From Zygnema cylindricum (Eukaryota > Streptophyta > Zygnematophyceae > Zygnematales > Zygnemataceae), in NCBI GenBank assembly GCA_037447655.1, contig JBBHKE010000864.1, positions 1 through 61,867 of the forward strand: a stretch of DNA of 61,867 nucleotides. The letters are read 5' to 3'. The position numbers and the translations under genes are program-made. A model generated the notes under the pieces. It was not told the DNA's origin and searched no databases. It was given only the letters and a program-made list of their open reading frames with translations. Each line of letters starts with the position of its first letter. The stretch's first letter is position 1. This document shows, one piece after another, positions 9,830-21,778 of this stretch.

Positions 9830-12197
9830 TTGTGCCTCTTACTCCATAAGACTGTCTTACTCGTCCTGTTTCTTCTTCCATTCGCGCGAAGCATGCTTTA
9901 GTCCATAAAGGGACTCTATCAATTTTCACACCTTGCTTTCTTCCCCTTTCTCCACAAGCCCTTCCGGCTGTCGCATGAAGATCTCTTCTTCCCATTCTAT
10001 GTGTAAGCAAGTTGTTTTGATGTACATCTGGTGCACTTCCATGTCTTCCGCTGCCGCTAATCTAAGTAGAATTCAGACGGAGGAAAATCTAACAACCGAA
10101 GCGAAGGTCTTCTCATTATCGATCCCTTCCTTCTGTGTGAACCCTTTGGCCACTAATATGGCCTTGTACCGCTGGACTTTATTATCTAGATTGAGTTTTG
10201 GCTTACATACCCACTTGCATCCAATCGGATTTCTGTCCGAGGGACAGTCCACCAACTCCTATGTGTTTGCTTCCATAATGGAAGCCGTTTCATCATTTCC
10301 GGACTATTAATTGCTTCCAAAAAAGTTTGGGGTTCACTCAAATGTGATAGCTTAGTTACCTTATTATTCAATTGTCTTTCTTGAAGTCTCTTGCGGCTTC
10401 TCCTTCCTCCAAAATTTGATGCTTGAATGGAGGGTTTACTTAGATTTTTCCAAATAACTTCATCTTCTCCCATATCCATGGAATCGATCTCTGATTGTTC
10501 ATCGTCCATTTCCGGTCTTTCCTTGTCCTCTTCCTCGGTTTGAACCGTAAATTATGGCTCCAAAAGGGAGTTATTCTTTGTCAAATTTTTCCCTTCATCT
10601 GCAAATTCCGGTTGAATCGAAGTTTTGTTAAAAGAATCCGAATCTAACTCACATTCAATTCTAATTCTGACCGGTTTAGGATGTTTAAAGGGATCTACTA
10701 ACTTTCCTTCATCTGTAACTACCAAGTGTTTCACTATAATGATATCTTATTTCCCAAGATCAGAAACTCTACATCCCTTTACATTTTCATCATATCCAAG
10801 TAGCATATCCTAGCATTCCTGTTGCATCTACCTTCGAATCAGATTTTTCTGCACTTAGACTAAAAACTTGATTTCTGAACACCTTTAAGTGTGAGATATC
10901 CGGTTTTGTCCTGTCCATCTTTCATAGGGTGTTTTACCTTTCACCGCCAAGGCGAGGACTCTTTTCTTAAAAAAATTAGCACAGTTTATAGCTTCTGCCC
11001 TGAAGCGTTTTCTTATCTTTTATTTGATAGCATGCTACAAGCACTCACTAAATATGCGATTTAATCTCTCGGCTACACCGTTTTGTTCCGAATTATTTGG
11101 GATAGTCTTTTGGTGTTGAATCCTTTCCTCTTTCAAAAAATCCTCAAACTGATTAGAAGTGTATTCCCCCCCATTATCACTCCTCACTCTCTTTATAGTT
11201 GTCTCATGGAGTTTATCACTCCATGCTTTATACTCTTTAAAATAAGCCGGTGCTTCAGATTTATTTTTCAAGAAATAGACTCTAGACTATCTAAACCAGT
11301 CATCAAGAAATAGACTTTACACTATCTAAACCAGTCATCAGTAATAGTAAGTATAAATCGTTTCCCTCTAACTGATGGCACTTTGGCTGGTCCCCATATG
11401 TCAGTATGAACTAGACTTAGAACTTTTTCTCCCTTATAGGTTGCGGTTTTTGGGAAAGGTAATCTATGGGCCTTAGCTTGAGCGCATCCACTACAGTCAT
11501 CCAAGGTCTCATTATCCCCAAACTGTATTCCCTCAACCACTCCCATCTTCTTCATTTTTTTTCGTCTATCTAGATACACATGCCCCAATTGTTTATGCCA
11601 AATCATCAAGTCACTTACAACAGCATAGTAAACCCGCGTCTTTCCATTACTCATATTTAGCCTAAGCATTCCTTGCTTACCCTTTTCAATTGTGAAGAAT
11701 ACTTCATCCTCATAGCTAGCAACAAATACTCTTTTCTTAGTGCTAGTCTCAAAACCTTTATCATCTAAAACTTACGTAGAGATAAGATTTTTGTTCAGCT
11801 GTGGAATGAAAAGGACATCGGAGAAAGTGACTATGGATGTCTTACCTTCAACAAAGACTTTGAGATCCACAGATCCTACTAAACTAGTGGTTACCACTCT
11901 CCCATCCCCATACTCGATCTCTACAATATGGATCTTTCTCATTTTAGTAAACATCTATTTCTCTCTACACATATGCATAGAGGCATCTGAGTCAATAATC
12001 TAACCTTGACTCAAACCTTCTTCGGGAGCTTCTTTCACTCTGCCAAAGGCACACTTGTGCTTCCTTGGAATCTCCGACTTGGTTTTCACCTCCAACTCCT
12101 CATTGAGGAGGAGTTCTCCATCATCCTTATCAGAATCCTCTCACGTTACTTGTGTCGCCACAAGTGCCTTCTTCTTTCCTCCGGCTGATCCACCGAT
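9830..12197 (-). pseudogene. Copia element B pol fragment (protease-integrase-RT), decayed and truncated
   Basis: Read on the minus strand from 12197: a lysine-rich linker; a protease remnant IIDSDASMHMC followed by DVLFIPQLNKNLIST; a GAG-pre-integrase block with HKQLGHVYLD and DDCSGCAQAKAHRLPF; the integrase core with HTDIWGP, RSDNGGEYTSNQF and SEQNGVAERLNR (all three acidic positions visible); then a reverse transcriptase start CKWVCKPK and YKAILVAKGFTQKEGID; then, in another frame, MRQPEGLVEK and ESLYGLKHASREW. There are several stops and frame shifts, and the protease has DSD in place of DSG. The YVDD box, RNase H, LTRs and gag are absent. The fragment runs opposite to element A and ends exactly where A's right LTR begins. 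Confidence 0.82.
11268..11339. repeat. 36-bp tandem duplication within element B integrase
   Basis: Two adjacent copies of AAGAAATAGACT..., each ending TATCTAAACCAGTCATC, differ at a few bases. They lie between the pre-integrase and integrase blocks and further break the reading frame. Confidence 0.85.
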
Positions 12198-12446
12198 AGT
12201 ATAGTTTTGTGACATTTCACCACGTTGACTCCTAATCGTTCCTAGTCGCGTGTGTGTGTACATATATATATATATTTGTTGAGACTTAGTAGTTGAATTA
12301 TCTTTTGGAGGCGTAGTTTTTTTTGGAGGCGATGAAAGATCAAAGATTAAAGAAGCTTTGTACGTACGCTGTTTTTTAATTTATTGAATTACGGAGGAAT
12401 ACATTCTTTGTTGAGTATTTATTGTGCAATTTTATTGTCGCTTTCA
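12198..12446 (+). mobile_element. Copia element A: right LTR, 5'-truncated
   Basis: A direct repeat of 5840-6097, ending CTTTCA at 12446. It starts abruptly at 12198, where element B sequence abuts it, so the first part of this LTR is missing. The (AT) tract is shorter than in the left copy. Confidence 0.75.
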
Positions 12447-14929
12447 TTCTCTACCTTCGTTTATGATATGCCTTCATGCTTTAATTTGTGATATGTCCAA
12501 TTTCTTTTTTAGACTGTTTTGTTTTTCTGTTGGACTTTTCCATAGTTACGCTTGGTTTTGCTCGTAATAAGTCATTGAGGTGTGATTCACTCAAGAATCT
12601 AAATGTGGAGGTGGAGTTGGTGAGACCGGATGGGTTTGAGACTTTTCATAATTGTTGGTCACTTGTTAACAACGATTTTCTTATAAGTTTCTCTTTTCGT
12701 CTCTTAGTTCAATTTCCCTCCCCCTATTGCGTTACTCTTTACTGTTTTGTGATGCCTGCATTTTGTTAGTTCTGAGCATGATGTCTGATTTCCTACTCTT
12801 TATCTGATGACTAACTGCTTGCCAGTCCAACCTTAATTTTTAATGCATTGAGTTTCCATCTTTCAATCGGTATTTGGTGTTGACTTTTCAGCTAGTGAGT
12901 TGCAAATTCTTTGATTTCACGATTTCGATTCGCTTGGAGCGGACACTCTCTATAGCTTCGTTGGTGTGGACATGATTCTTTTTTTTTAAACTAATAATTT
13001 TATGATTAATAACAATAATTGCAATAATAGTTTTTTTTCCAAAGGTTTCTCCTTCGGACTTTATTGACATTTTTATATTTTTTTATTATTTTTGTTGTTT
13101 CGCCTTTTTATGACTCGGTAAGCTTGGACTTTTCAAAGACGTAAACTGGCTGGTTTTTATCTCTAATTTTCTTTTTCTTGTAAAAAAACTAAATGTTGAC
13201 ATTTGTGTTTTCTACAACTTTTGCGTATACGGTTAATATTAAAAAAAAACGGTTATTCTCGAATTGCACTCCAAAGAATAAATTTCGGAAGAATGAGCTT
13301 GGCAATTTTTTGAGTGGTTTCTCAACGAAAATACTGTGATTTAGGGAATGCAACCAACATACAAATTCACCTTTACTTATGAATCCACCAACGTCCTATA
13401 TATTGCGTTGTGGAAGATCGCATTCTAAGTCGTTTGGATTCCTTACCATAATTGTGTTCGCATTAAATGTGGTTTATGTTTGGTCAATTGTGCCATAACA
13501 TAGCGCAAAACATGTGTTGTGGGGATGACGAGGAAGTGCATCAACATTACTCTGGATTTGGAATGCATTTATAAGTATATTTTCAGATATAAACCATATC
13601 AAGTGTTGTGAATGGTGTATGTGGCATTTTGGATAGAAAATAATAGGTATGTAAGAGAGTTCAATTTCTTGGACGTTAGTACTAGGAAATGCACATTGGT
13701 CATAGAATACCCAGCACAAGGTGTCTCAAAATTACTTTTATTAATTTGCTACAATTTTGACCATAAAGACATGAACTAGATTGATATTTTACTTCTAGTC
13801 CTACATTCATCAAATTTCGTATTAAATTATGCCGTTTTATTATATTCCTTTCCTGTTTATCTTGCAGACTTTCAAAAGTTTCATTTCACATTTTTAATTT
13901 GTATTTCTTGTGTAGTTCTAATCTTGTCTCTTTGAGGTGCATATTTCTGAATTTTCTTTATTGAATCGTCTTTCCTGTGTTGAAAACGCAATGTTGAACT
14001 ATTTGAATACAATGGCAAACAATTTGCAGGCCATCCTCCATTGCATACAACTATGTGAATGCGATCAATGGTCTCGCGGCCGTGCTTTCCCAGCGACAAA
14101 TACAGGATTTGTATTGGAATTCCTATTAACACCTATGTCTAAATTGACATCTATTGCTTTGTCATCCTGTATGCTACGTCTTTAGTCTAGTACTTTATTT
14201 AGTGTTTTGTACTTTAGTATACATAGCTTTTGTAGATTGAAAGATTCTCCTCAAGAATAAGGAGAACGTATTATTTCTTTAATACCTTTTACCTAGGTTA
14301 GTTACACCTAGATTCTTCATGCTTAGAATTGGTTCTTCTTACTCACTTTCCCCATAAATCATATGCCTCGGTGTAAAAAGCAATCTCAAATAAGGGAAGA
14401 CCTAGAAGACAAACCTCCCTCTTTGGAGTCCTTGTTTATCTGCTCTACTTGTCTTTCCCTTCTCTTTAGACTTTTCACTGTTTTGTGGTTTTTTCTTAAT
14501 CCTCATTTTTGCTCTTTTCGCCCTTTTACGACCTCTCCTTTAGTAGTTTGTAGGTCATTTTATTTGTTATTTCTTGTTTGAGGATTTTATTCGCATCTTC
14601 CTTTACAAACATTAGTTGTTTGATAGATAATGGCCATGTGGTGGGAATAAAGTTTTATGTTTGATTTTTTTTTTCACATACTACTTTAAGAACAACAATG
14701 TTGATGAAAATGCAAATTAATTTACAAACAGCTTAAGTTTTTCTATTTGTATTGCATCCAATAAGAGGCAAATGGTTTCACTCAATGTCAATTTATCAAC
14801 ATTTTCTTTTCATTTTGATTTACCCTTGTTTCATTCATTTTTTCACTTTCTCTTTGCTTTTGTGCCAGGTTATGAAAGAAGTCTTTCATGTGAGGCCTTC
14901 TAGAATACTTCAGTTTAGGACGACAAATT
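12447..14929. other. No confident gene
   Basis: AT-rich sequence with several short ORFs of at most 93 codons and no family resemblance. An acceptor-like CTTTTGTGCCAG at about 14857-14868 is followed by an open stretch starting GTTATGAAAGAAG. That stretch could be an exon of an unrecognised gene before the LTR scrap, but I cannot support a model. Confidence 0.35.
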
Positions 14930-15041
14930 TGAAACGATCAAGACTCAATCGGAATGCGCAGAAAATTGACAAATTACACAATGCGGAAGCGAATTTATCT
15001 TGAATCACTTATCAACCAGCTCATATACATTAAATTCTGGT
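14930..15041 (-). mobile_element. Truncated LTR of the element C family
   Basis: Begins at the same terminal TGAAA-GATC as both LTRs of element C, read on the plus strand. It matches them through AATGCGCAGAAAATTGAC, CACAATGCGGAAGCG and TATCAACCAGCTCA, then breaks off after ACATTAAATTCT. It is a fragment of a third insertion of that family. Confidence 0.8.
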
Positions 15042-15104
15042 GAGCCCGGAGGGGATTCCGGTGGTGAGTTTGGAGGTGAGTCGAAATCGGTCGTACCACC
15101 TTCA

Positions 15105-15371
15105 ATGAGGGCGTCATTGTTCGGTGACCCTATCCCTTCACTTGCCTCTCCCTCTCCGTCTCCCTCAACCCAATCCTTCTCCTCCTCAACCGGTTGCGGA
15201 AAAATTTCAGCGGGAGCCTTGATTTTTGCCGCAAAAATGGTGGGAATGGGCCACATTTTTGCTCAAAAAAATCATGGATATTGGGCAAATAAAAATATGA
15301 GGCAATGGATTAAAGATGCAAAAGCACAGGTAGATGCAAAGGGGGAGAAGAGAGTGCCATTGTTGGGTTGA
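15105..15371 (+). CDS. Hypothetical ORF (88 aa), possible terminal exon
   Basis: An open frame from ATG 15105 to TGA 15369-15371 encodes a Pro/Ser-rich start, an alanine-rich middle SAGALIFAAKMVGMG and a charged end. The frame is open upstream (NSGEPGGDSGGEFGGES) back into the LTR fragment. The GGTGAGT-like sequences there could be splice sites. I do not recognise the protein. Balanced composition and GC content above its surroundings are the only support for coding. Confidence 0.25.
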   Translation: MRASLFGDPIPSLASPSPSPSTQSFSSSTGCGKISAGALIFAAKMVGMGHIFAQKNHGYWANKNMRQWIKDAKAQVDAKGEKRVPLLG

Positions 15372-15670
15372 ATGACAGGTATTTATATGAAAGGAAAGGA
15401 TGATATTGGGAAAAATAAGAGGGAAAACCTTCGCAAAGTTTGAACATTCAAAATTTTGAATGAAATATTTTGTTTAAAATCCAAATATTTCAATTTGAAA
15501 ACGACACAGTGATAGCAGGAAAGTTTAGTAATTTGGGTCAGTTTTGAGCGTGGGGGTATGCACATGGTTGGCAATAGACGTTTTTCACGAAAGAGGCGCG
15601 GGAAATCTTGGCAGCTCATTGAATGTACGGTTCGTTCTTGGAATGGCAACGGGTGGAACATGCGGTTTTT

Positions 15671-15915
15671 GTTACATCGTAATAGAGCCATGTTTGCGTG
15701 CGTAACAAATGGCACGCGTGAAATTTGGGGCGACCAATCACATTACGCGAATTATCAACTTTTTGTTACATCGTAATAGACCCATAATGTTTGCGTGGAT
15801 AGCAAATGACATGCGTGTAATTTGCGGCGACCAATCACATTACGCGAATTATCAACTTTTTGTTACATCGTAATAGACCTATAATGTTTGCGTGGATAGC
15901 AAATGACATGCGCGA
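15671..15915. repeat. Tandem repeat, about 95-bp unit, 2.5 copies
   Basis: GTTACATCGTAATAGA recurs at 15671, 15765 and 15862. Each is followed by ATGTTTGCGTG, then in the two complete copies by GGCGACCAATCACATTACGC and ATTATCAACTTTTT. The third unit is cut short at about 15915. Copies 2 and 3 are nearly identical, so the last duplication is recent. Confidence 0.9.
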
Positions 15916-18102
15916 ATTTGTACTAATCATTCGGTAAAATCAAGTATTGTTAGTTTGTCTGGGACCTGTTGGTATAAAGTTCACTTACTGAGACAACGTT
16001 GACTAATCTGGGTTACAACTCTTCAGATGGGGATCACACTTATTAATTGGGAATACGTATAACATATTTAATCCTAATAAGAATACCTAAATACATTATT
16101 TGAATACATATGAAGGGAATGAACAACGGACATCGTCCAACTATTTATTTCCGGCGTGGGTAATTGCCCCATATGTAAAATTCGATAAAACTGGAATGTC
16201 ATGTTTTGCGATGTGGCGTTGACACAAACGAAATAAATTGATGCGACGATACGGATATTTAAGTACTGCGGGACCAATTTGTTAACTTTTTACGGATACT
16301 TCAATGTATAAACCTACGGCAAATATTCCTCATTCTGCAACTCCCAAATTAGCATTAAACCCAAAAATAGAATACACAATTTTTGTTCCCAAATTCTCAA
16401 TTCATTAATAACGGTAACCCCCCAAATATTTAAACGACCTAATAACGATTCGCGCTGTATTGTGAGCATATGTTAGGTAATTTTATAGTGTGAAAATTAG
16501 CATAATTCATTCTAATTTAGTGCCAGGGGACGTGGCAGAATATCGTCCACGTCCTTAAATAGTGTAATTTATTCTATTTAAGGTATCAATGTCAAAAGTT
16601 TTAGGTGCCGATATAGCGTACATAAGGCTAATAATGATTCACGGTTTACTGAACCGTACAGTACACCGCCAATCGCTATTAGAGTAAATAACGCTAATTT
16701 GGTGCCCATTTAAAAAAAAAAACTTGAAATACAGTCATAATTCTATTTTTTCCTTTACGCCTTTTGGGGTTCTTTTTTAATCAGCGTTAATAGTGGAAGT
16801 ACACCAGAATGTTTATAGTGTGGTGTGCAGACAACTTTTTCAGTACCAAAATGTACTTTTTGAAATACAAATGTACAAAAAGTCATTTAGTGTAATCGCG
16901 CACGCGTGTGAATGTGCACTAGGAAAAAGAGACGCAAATTCGAATATTCAGATTTTAGCGTACAAATTGTCAGATTTTGTACAGATACATATATTGATGT
17001 AGATATCAATACGGCGGGCATTTATTATTCGAAAAAACCCGGATTAGAGATAGTGATTAATTAGTGTATATGTTTTTTATGGATTCTTTTTTCTCAATTA
17101 GCGTTAATAACACTAATTTTTTTTTTACGCAATTTATTCCTTTACTCTTACAGCGATTGGTGGTGTACTGTACACCGTGAATCGCTATTAGCGTTTAGAA
17201 ATAGATAGCGTTATGAAACAAATAGCGTTGTTAACGCTATTTGGGAAATCGAGGTTTTAAAGGTAATCATTTACTCTAATTTGTTTTTTAAAGGTAATTA
17301 TTAATTCTATTTGAGAATCTGGGTCAGAAAAAGGGGTACCTCAATCAAAGTCATGAACGCTAATAGTGATTCACGGTGTAATTGATTTGATGGAATTGTT
17401 AAAGATGACGTCGCATATTGTGGTATGATTTCAAGATGACGCCAATTAGACTACATCATACTATTTTCTGGTTGCAAACTGAATTTTGAAGGAAAACAAC
17501 AAAACAATCCGATACGTTGACACCTTGGCCAGAGGTTGCAAAAGTCAAAATTTTAGATAACCAAAACCGACCGTTTTTTGTTTTTCAAAATTTGAGTGCC
17601 CGACGCCCGACTAGGTTATGTGTAATAGGATCTCCTACCTCTCAAAAAATCCCATTACTACATCCAATTTCAACCACACATTCTACACATTGGAAAATCA
17701 CACATTCATATTGTAAAACACTCACATAAAGAAATAAACTTTAAATTCTGTCCACATAACATTAGCTTGGTCTCTTGCCCTCGTGGCTCAACCCTTCTTA
17801 TTAAAGTATTTCCAGTGCTCTCCACTCTTAAATTATTTTATCTCTTAACTACTAAAACATTATTTAGTTTGTAAGAGATTTCAGTGCAAAAATGCCATTG
17901 CTCCAATTTGGTTTTAATCACTCAGGACCAGGATCAGTCAGAACTTCCACAAATTTGCCAAAGGAAAAGATGTCTACTCTCCTCTTAGACTTCACTACTT
18001 ATCCATCATCGCCCTGGACTCGCCAAGCCAAAGTCAACGCTCCGTTTGAACAGGTTTTAACTGGGTCAATCATTGATCAACAAGGACTCAGACTGACTAA
18101 TG
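15916..18102. repeat. Dispersed MITE copies and flank of element C, no confident gene
   Basis: Several blocks of the CACCGTGAATCGCTATTAG family lie here: 16640-16710 (ACACCGCCAATCGCTATTAG), about 17160-17200 (TGTACACCGTGAATCGCTAT) and 17355-17390. 16500-16600 has the GTGGCAGA-TATCGTCCACGT block seen in other copies. An 84-codon ORF begins at 17892 and runs into the LTR of C. It could be a piece of a gene hit by that insertion, but I do not recognise it. Confidence 0.5.
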
Positions 18103-18106
18103 CAAA

Positions 18107-18692
18107 TGAAAGGATCGAGACTCAATTGGAACGCGCAAAAAATTGACAAATTTCACAATGCGGAAACGAATTTATCTCAATGTCAATTATCAACCAGCTC
18201 ACATTTCACATTTTAAATTCTCATAAACATAGATAGAGACAGTATATAATTCATTAAAGGAATTTTGACATTAATTCTCATACATTAACTCTACAATAAT
18301 TTCTCAATAGGTTATACTTCGTTATATTACCTAATCCCTCACTAGTTGTCATTTTTAACTTAGTCACCAGATAACATCTAGAAATCTAATTCTAGAAACA
18401 TCACATGTACTTAGACACAAAATATATTATGATGCAAACAAAACTACTCGAAACGAAATATCTAGAAGTACAACACTTTAAAAGTACAACGTAATCTACA
18501 CGAAATGAAACTTCTAGTTGTACTCCAACGAACCGAAAGTACTAAAAGTCCCGTGAAAAAGACCAAGTTGTTCACACTTAATCAAACGAAAATGAAAAGT
18601 ACAAAAGTACTAATGAAATGAAATAAAATGTGCGACGTGAAAAAGTGACCCACACTAAAACTGAACAAAAATCCCAAATTGCAATCCTAACA
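18107..18692 (-). repeat. Element C 3' LTR
   Basis: A direct repeat of 24423-25024, with many substitutions and small indels. It is preceded on the minus strand by the polypurine tract. Confidence 0.9.
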
Positions 18693-18706
18693 TTTCCCCT
18701 CTCAAT
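18693..18706 (-). promoter_or_regulatory. Element C polypurine tract
   Basis: The minus strand reads GAGAGGGGAAA directly against the TGTTAGG start of the 3' LTR. This is the expected plus-strand priming site of an LTR element. Confidence 0.8.
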
Positions 18707-18743
18707 GTTATGATTTAACTAACTACTATCTAGACTCAAATAA

Positions 18744-19965
18744 TCATAACTTTGGTCTCCCTCTAACAAAGACATCATGCATTGCAACTTTAGGTAACAT
18801 ATCTGCAACCTCCTCTAGAGTAGGAACAAATATAAACTCTAACTCTTTATCCTTCACTAAATCTCTCACAAAATGCCACTGAATTCTAATATGTTTTGTC
18901 CTTTTATGAAACACAAGATTCTTCACTAAGGCAATACTACTCATGCTATCTAAATAAATCCTCATGCACTTCGCAAAAACTCCCAATTCACTCAACATGT
19001 CTTTAATCCAAATTGAAGCTTTTGCCGCTTGACAAGCCGCCATGTACTCCGCTTTAGTTGAACTTAAAGCCACCGTAGGCTTGATTACCGCTCCACTTAA
19101 TTCAAACGCATAACCAGAGGTGGACTTTCCCATGTCAAAGTCTCCTCCCAAGTCAACATCACAATATCCAAAGCAATCCAAATCGTCTCCACTTCGATAA
19201 ACCAATCCAATGGCAAATGTACCGACCAAATACCTAAAAATCCGCTTGACCGATTCCTAATGTTGCTTCTTTGGGGTTTGACTGTATCTGCTTACAATTG
19301 AAACAACTGCAGAAATATCCGGTCTTGTCCCTACACTCAAATACATTAGGCATCCAATTGCCTCTCTATAAGGGACATTTACAATTTCCTCATCATCAAA
19401 TTTGCTAAGATGTAATTTCGGGTCTAGAGGTGTGCTAAGGGGCTTAGAACCTAACATAGAAAATCGAGTAAGAACTTCCTTACAATATTGTTTTTGACTC
19501 AATTTAATACATCCGGATTTACTCCTAATCACTTCGATGCCTAATATATATTTTGCTTCACCTAAATCTATCACCTTAAAATGCTTCTTCAAATATGACT
19601 TCAATTCCTTAATTTTCTCTAAGCTATCTGACACCATTATAAAATCATCCACATAAACAGTAAAAATAATTTTATCCACTCCATTTCCTTTCACATACAC
19701 ACCAGAATCTGAAATTGTTCTTACAAATCCAAAGTCAATCAAAACCTTATGTAAGCGTAAATACCATGTTCTTGGTGTTTGCTTCAACCCATACAAGGAT
19801 TTCTCTAATCTTCACACTAAACCAGGTTTAGATTGTACTCCTTTCGGAATCTTCATATAAACCTCCTCCTTGAGATCTCCATTAAGAAATGGGGTCTCCA
19901 CGTCCATTTGATGGATGTGCTTTTTTCCGGCTACCGCCAATGCGATGATTGTTGATTTTAGAAAG
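18744..19965 (-). pseudogene. Element C reverse transcriptase (C-terminal part) and RNase H
   Basis: Minus strand from 19965: HQMDVETPFLNGDLKEEVY, then an in-frame TGA where a cysteine codon is expected, then KSLYGLKQTPRTWYLRL, the catalytic YVDD (FTVYVDDFIMVSDS), and copia RT thumb motifs such as YREAIGCLMYL. A frame break near 19240 leads into the RNase H-like end with KSTSGYAF, SSTKAEYMA and FHKRTKHIRI. The usual YCDADWAG has become YCDVDLGGD. The enzyme is inactive because of the stop, the frame break and the R insertion upstream. Confidence 0.85.
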
Positions 19966-20800
19966 CTTTAGTCCTCTCTATGCCTCAGCTGTGAGGGAGA
20001 GAGAGTTGTTTAGGACTTAAGCTATTTTTGGTTGAGTTCGGTTCAGTACTTACCAAAATTAGTGTGACAGTGAAGTTGGGAGTTCACGGTTCATTCACAC
20101 TTGGGACAAGCGTCGTCACTTGAGAGAATGCGTGAGTATGTCCTCCGTGGACGTACGGAAATTCGACAGGACCACGGGACTTCGTGAAGTCAGTTCTACG
20201 GTGCCAAATCCTCTAATCAGACCACTGACAGCCGCCGCCAACAAATAGTGACGAGGCGTGACTAGATCATTATCACTTTACGTTGTCTGAACTTCGGTGT
20301 AAATATTTGGTAGAATATAACTTTGTTCGTAGTGAATTATTCTTTGTGATAGAATGTTAGATGTACGGTTGGAATGCCTCCGTTTAGCTTAGTGTAGTTT
20401 CGGTGTATAGAAGTAGCACTTAGTGAATTTGATTTTTAGGAACAAATGATATGAAAATTGTACACTCAGTTTTATGTAATTTCATTTCTATATATCTCAC
20501 AGATATATCAACGGAATTGATGGAAATTTTTTGTGTGTGTTGTTGTGTATGTTATCTACACTGTGGTGAAATTTCAAGACCATTGGAGCGTTTTTTTGAA
20601 AGTTATAGTCTGTCAAAGTTGTTGTTCAGCCATCGATATTTGTGGAAGCTTCCTCTCTTGATTTGTTCTACGATGACTACTGCTACATCTTCTTCATCTT
20701 CAGTGCTACATCTTCTTCATCTTCAGTGCCAGCAATTGTCTCAATCTTCTTCATCTTCAGTGCCAGCAATTGTCTCAGAACAACAATTATCATCCTCAAA
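19966..20800 (+). repeat. Repeat family R, insertion in element C reverse transcriptase
   Basis: The RT frame stops after ETYAPVVKFDS (about 20815) and resumes at STIIALAVAGK (about 19955), so roughly 840 bp were inserted. The insert starts GAAAGCTTTAGTCCTCTCTA and ends near TTGTCTCAGAACAAC, both shared with the insertion in element A. AAAG is present at both edges and may be a short target duplication. Near its right end are two or three copies of a 27-36 bp unit containing TCTTCTTCATCTTCAGTG. No transposase or other protein motif is visible. Confidence 0.65.
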
Positions 20801-20814
20801 GAATCAAACTTGAC

Positions 20815-21776
20815 CACGGGAGCATAGGTCTCCGTATAATCCACTCCCTCTTTTCTGCTGAAATCCCTTACATACTAATCTTGCTTTATACTTAATTTAT
20901 TCACCAGAAGCACCAGTTTTTGTCTTAAATACCCACTTAGAATCTATGGCCTTCTTTCCCTCAGGTAGTTGTACTTCCTCAAAAGTCTCATTCTCAACAA
21001 TAGATTTATATTCTAAGTCAAAAGCATCTTTCCACTTTGACTCCCAATCACCCGAATTTTGAGCTTCCGTATAAGATTTCGGGTCACCGCTTACACTCTC
21101 TTGCAGTAATTGCTATAAAATGAATTCATTTAACTTAGCCTCAGAAATAAAATTATGAGATTTATCACTAGCTTTCATTTGAAGACTTAGTCTCTTAGGT
21201 GCTTTTCCCTTATTCTCTCGATTACTTCTCCTAACAATCACTTCTTTTTCCATTACATTATTTTCACTCTTTTCAAAAATTTATGACATACTCTTTTCAC
21301 TAATTTGACTTTTTAAATATTTTGAACTCTCAGACTTATCATCACTCAAAGTGGATTCCAAATCAAAATTGTCAAAATTTGAAACTTTACCAAATTTTAG
21401 TTTCCGTTTTGGAGTCTCATAATGATCATCTTCCTCATCCAACGAATCCGCCACTTTGAACTCCTCCAAACTGTTTTCTTCTTCAAAATCCAAGCTTCGC
21501 TCCTTGCCGTTTGAATATTCCATGGCCGCCTTTAAATTCTTGTGGAAGTCAACATTCCGTGACTCCACTACGTTTCGCGTCACAAGATTAAAGATTCGGT
21601 ACTGATTCAAATTCGCACTATATCCGACAAAAATTCCACTCCAGCTTCGTGGACTAAACTTGCCGGCCAGTTTGTTTCGGTCAATGTATACGGTCGCCCG
21701 ACAACCCCAAATTTTTAAATGTCGTACGGACGGAACCCGACCACTCCAAAGTTCTTGAGGCGTCTTTTTCGCCAGA
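20815..21776 (-). pseudogene. Element C integrase C-terminal linker and reverse transcriptase start
   Basis: After the stop at 21779 the same frame continues with KKTPQELW, a conserved copia integrase tail, then an acidic serine-rich linker (21610-21281). After further stops it continues with KAIDSKWVFKTKTG and IKYKARLVCKGFQQK, the start of the copia RT. The frame shifts within GVDYTETYAPVV, just before the R insertion. Confidence 0.8.
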
Positions 21777-21778
21777 AA

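Noticed and set aside
20451-20827. Serine-rich ORFs of 61-120 codons.
   Set aside because: They come from TCTTCATCT repeats inside the R insertion and have no domain or conserved context.
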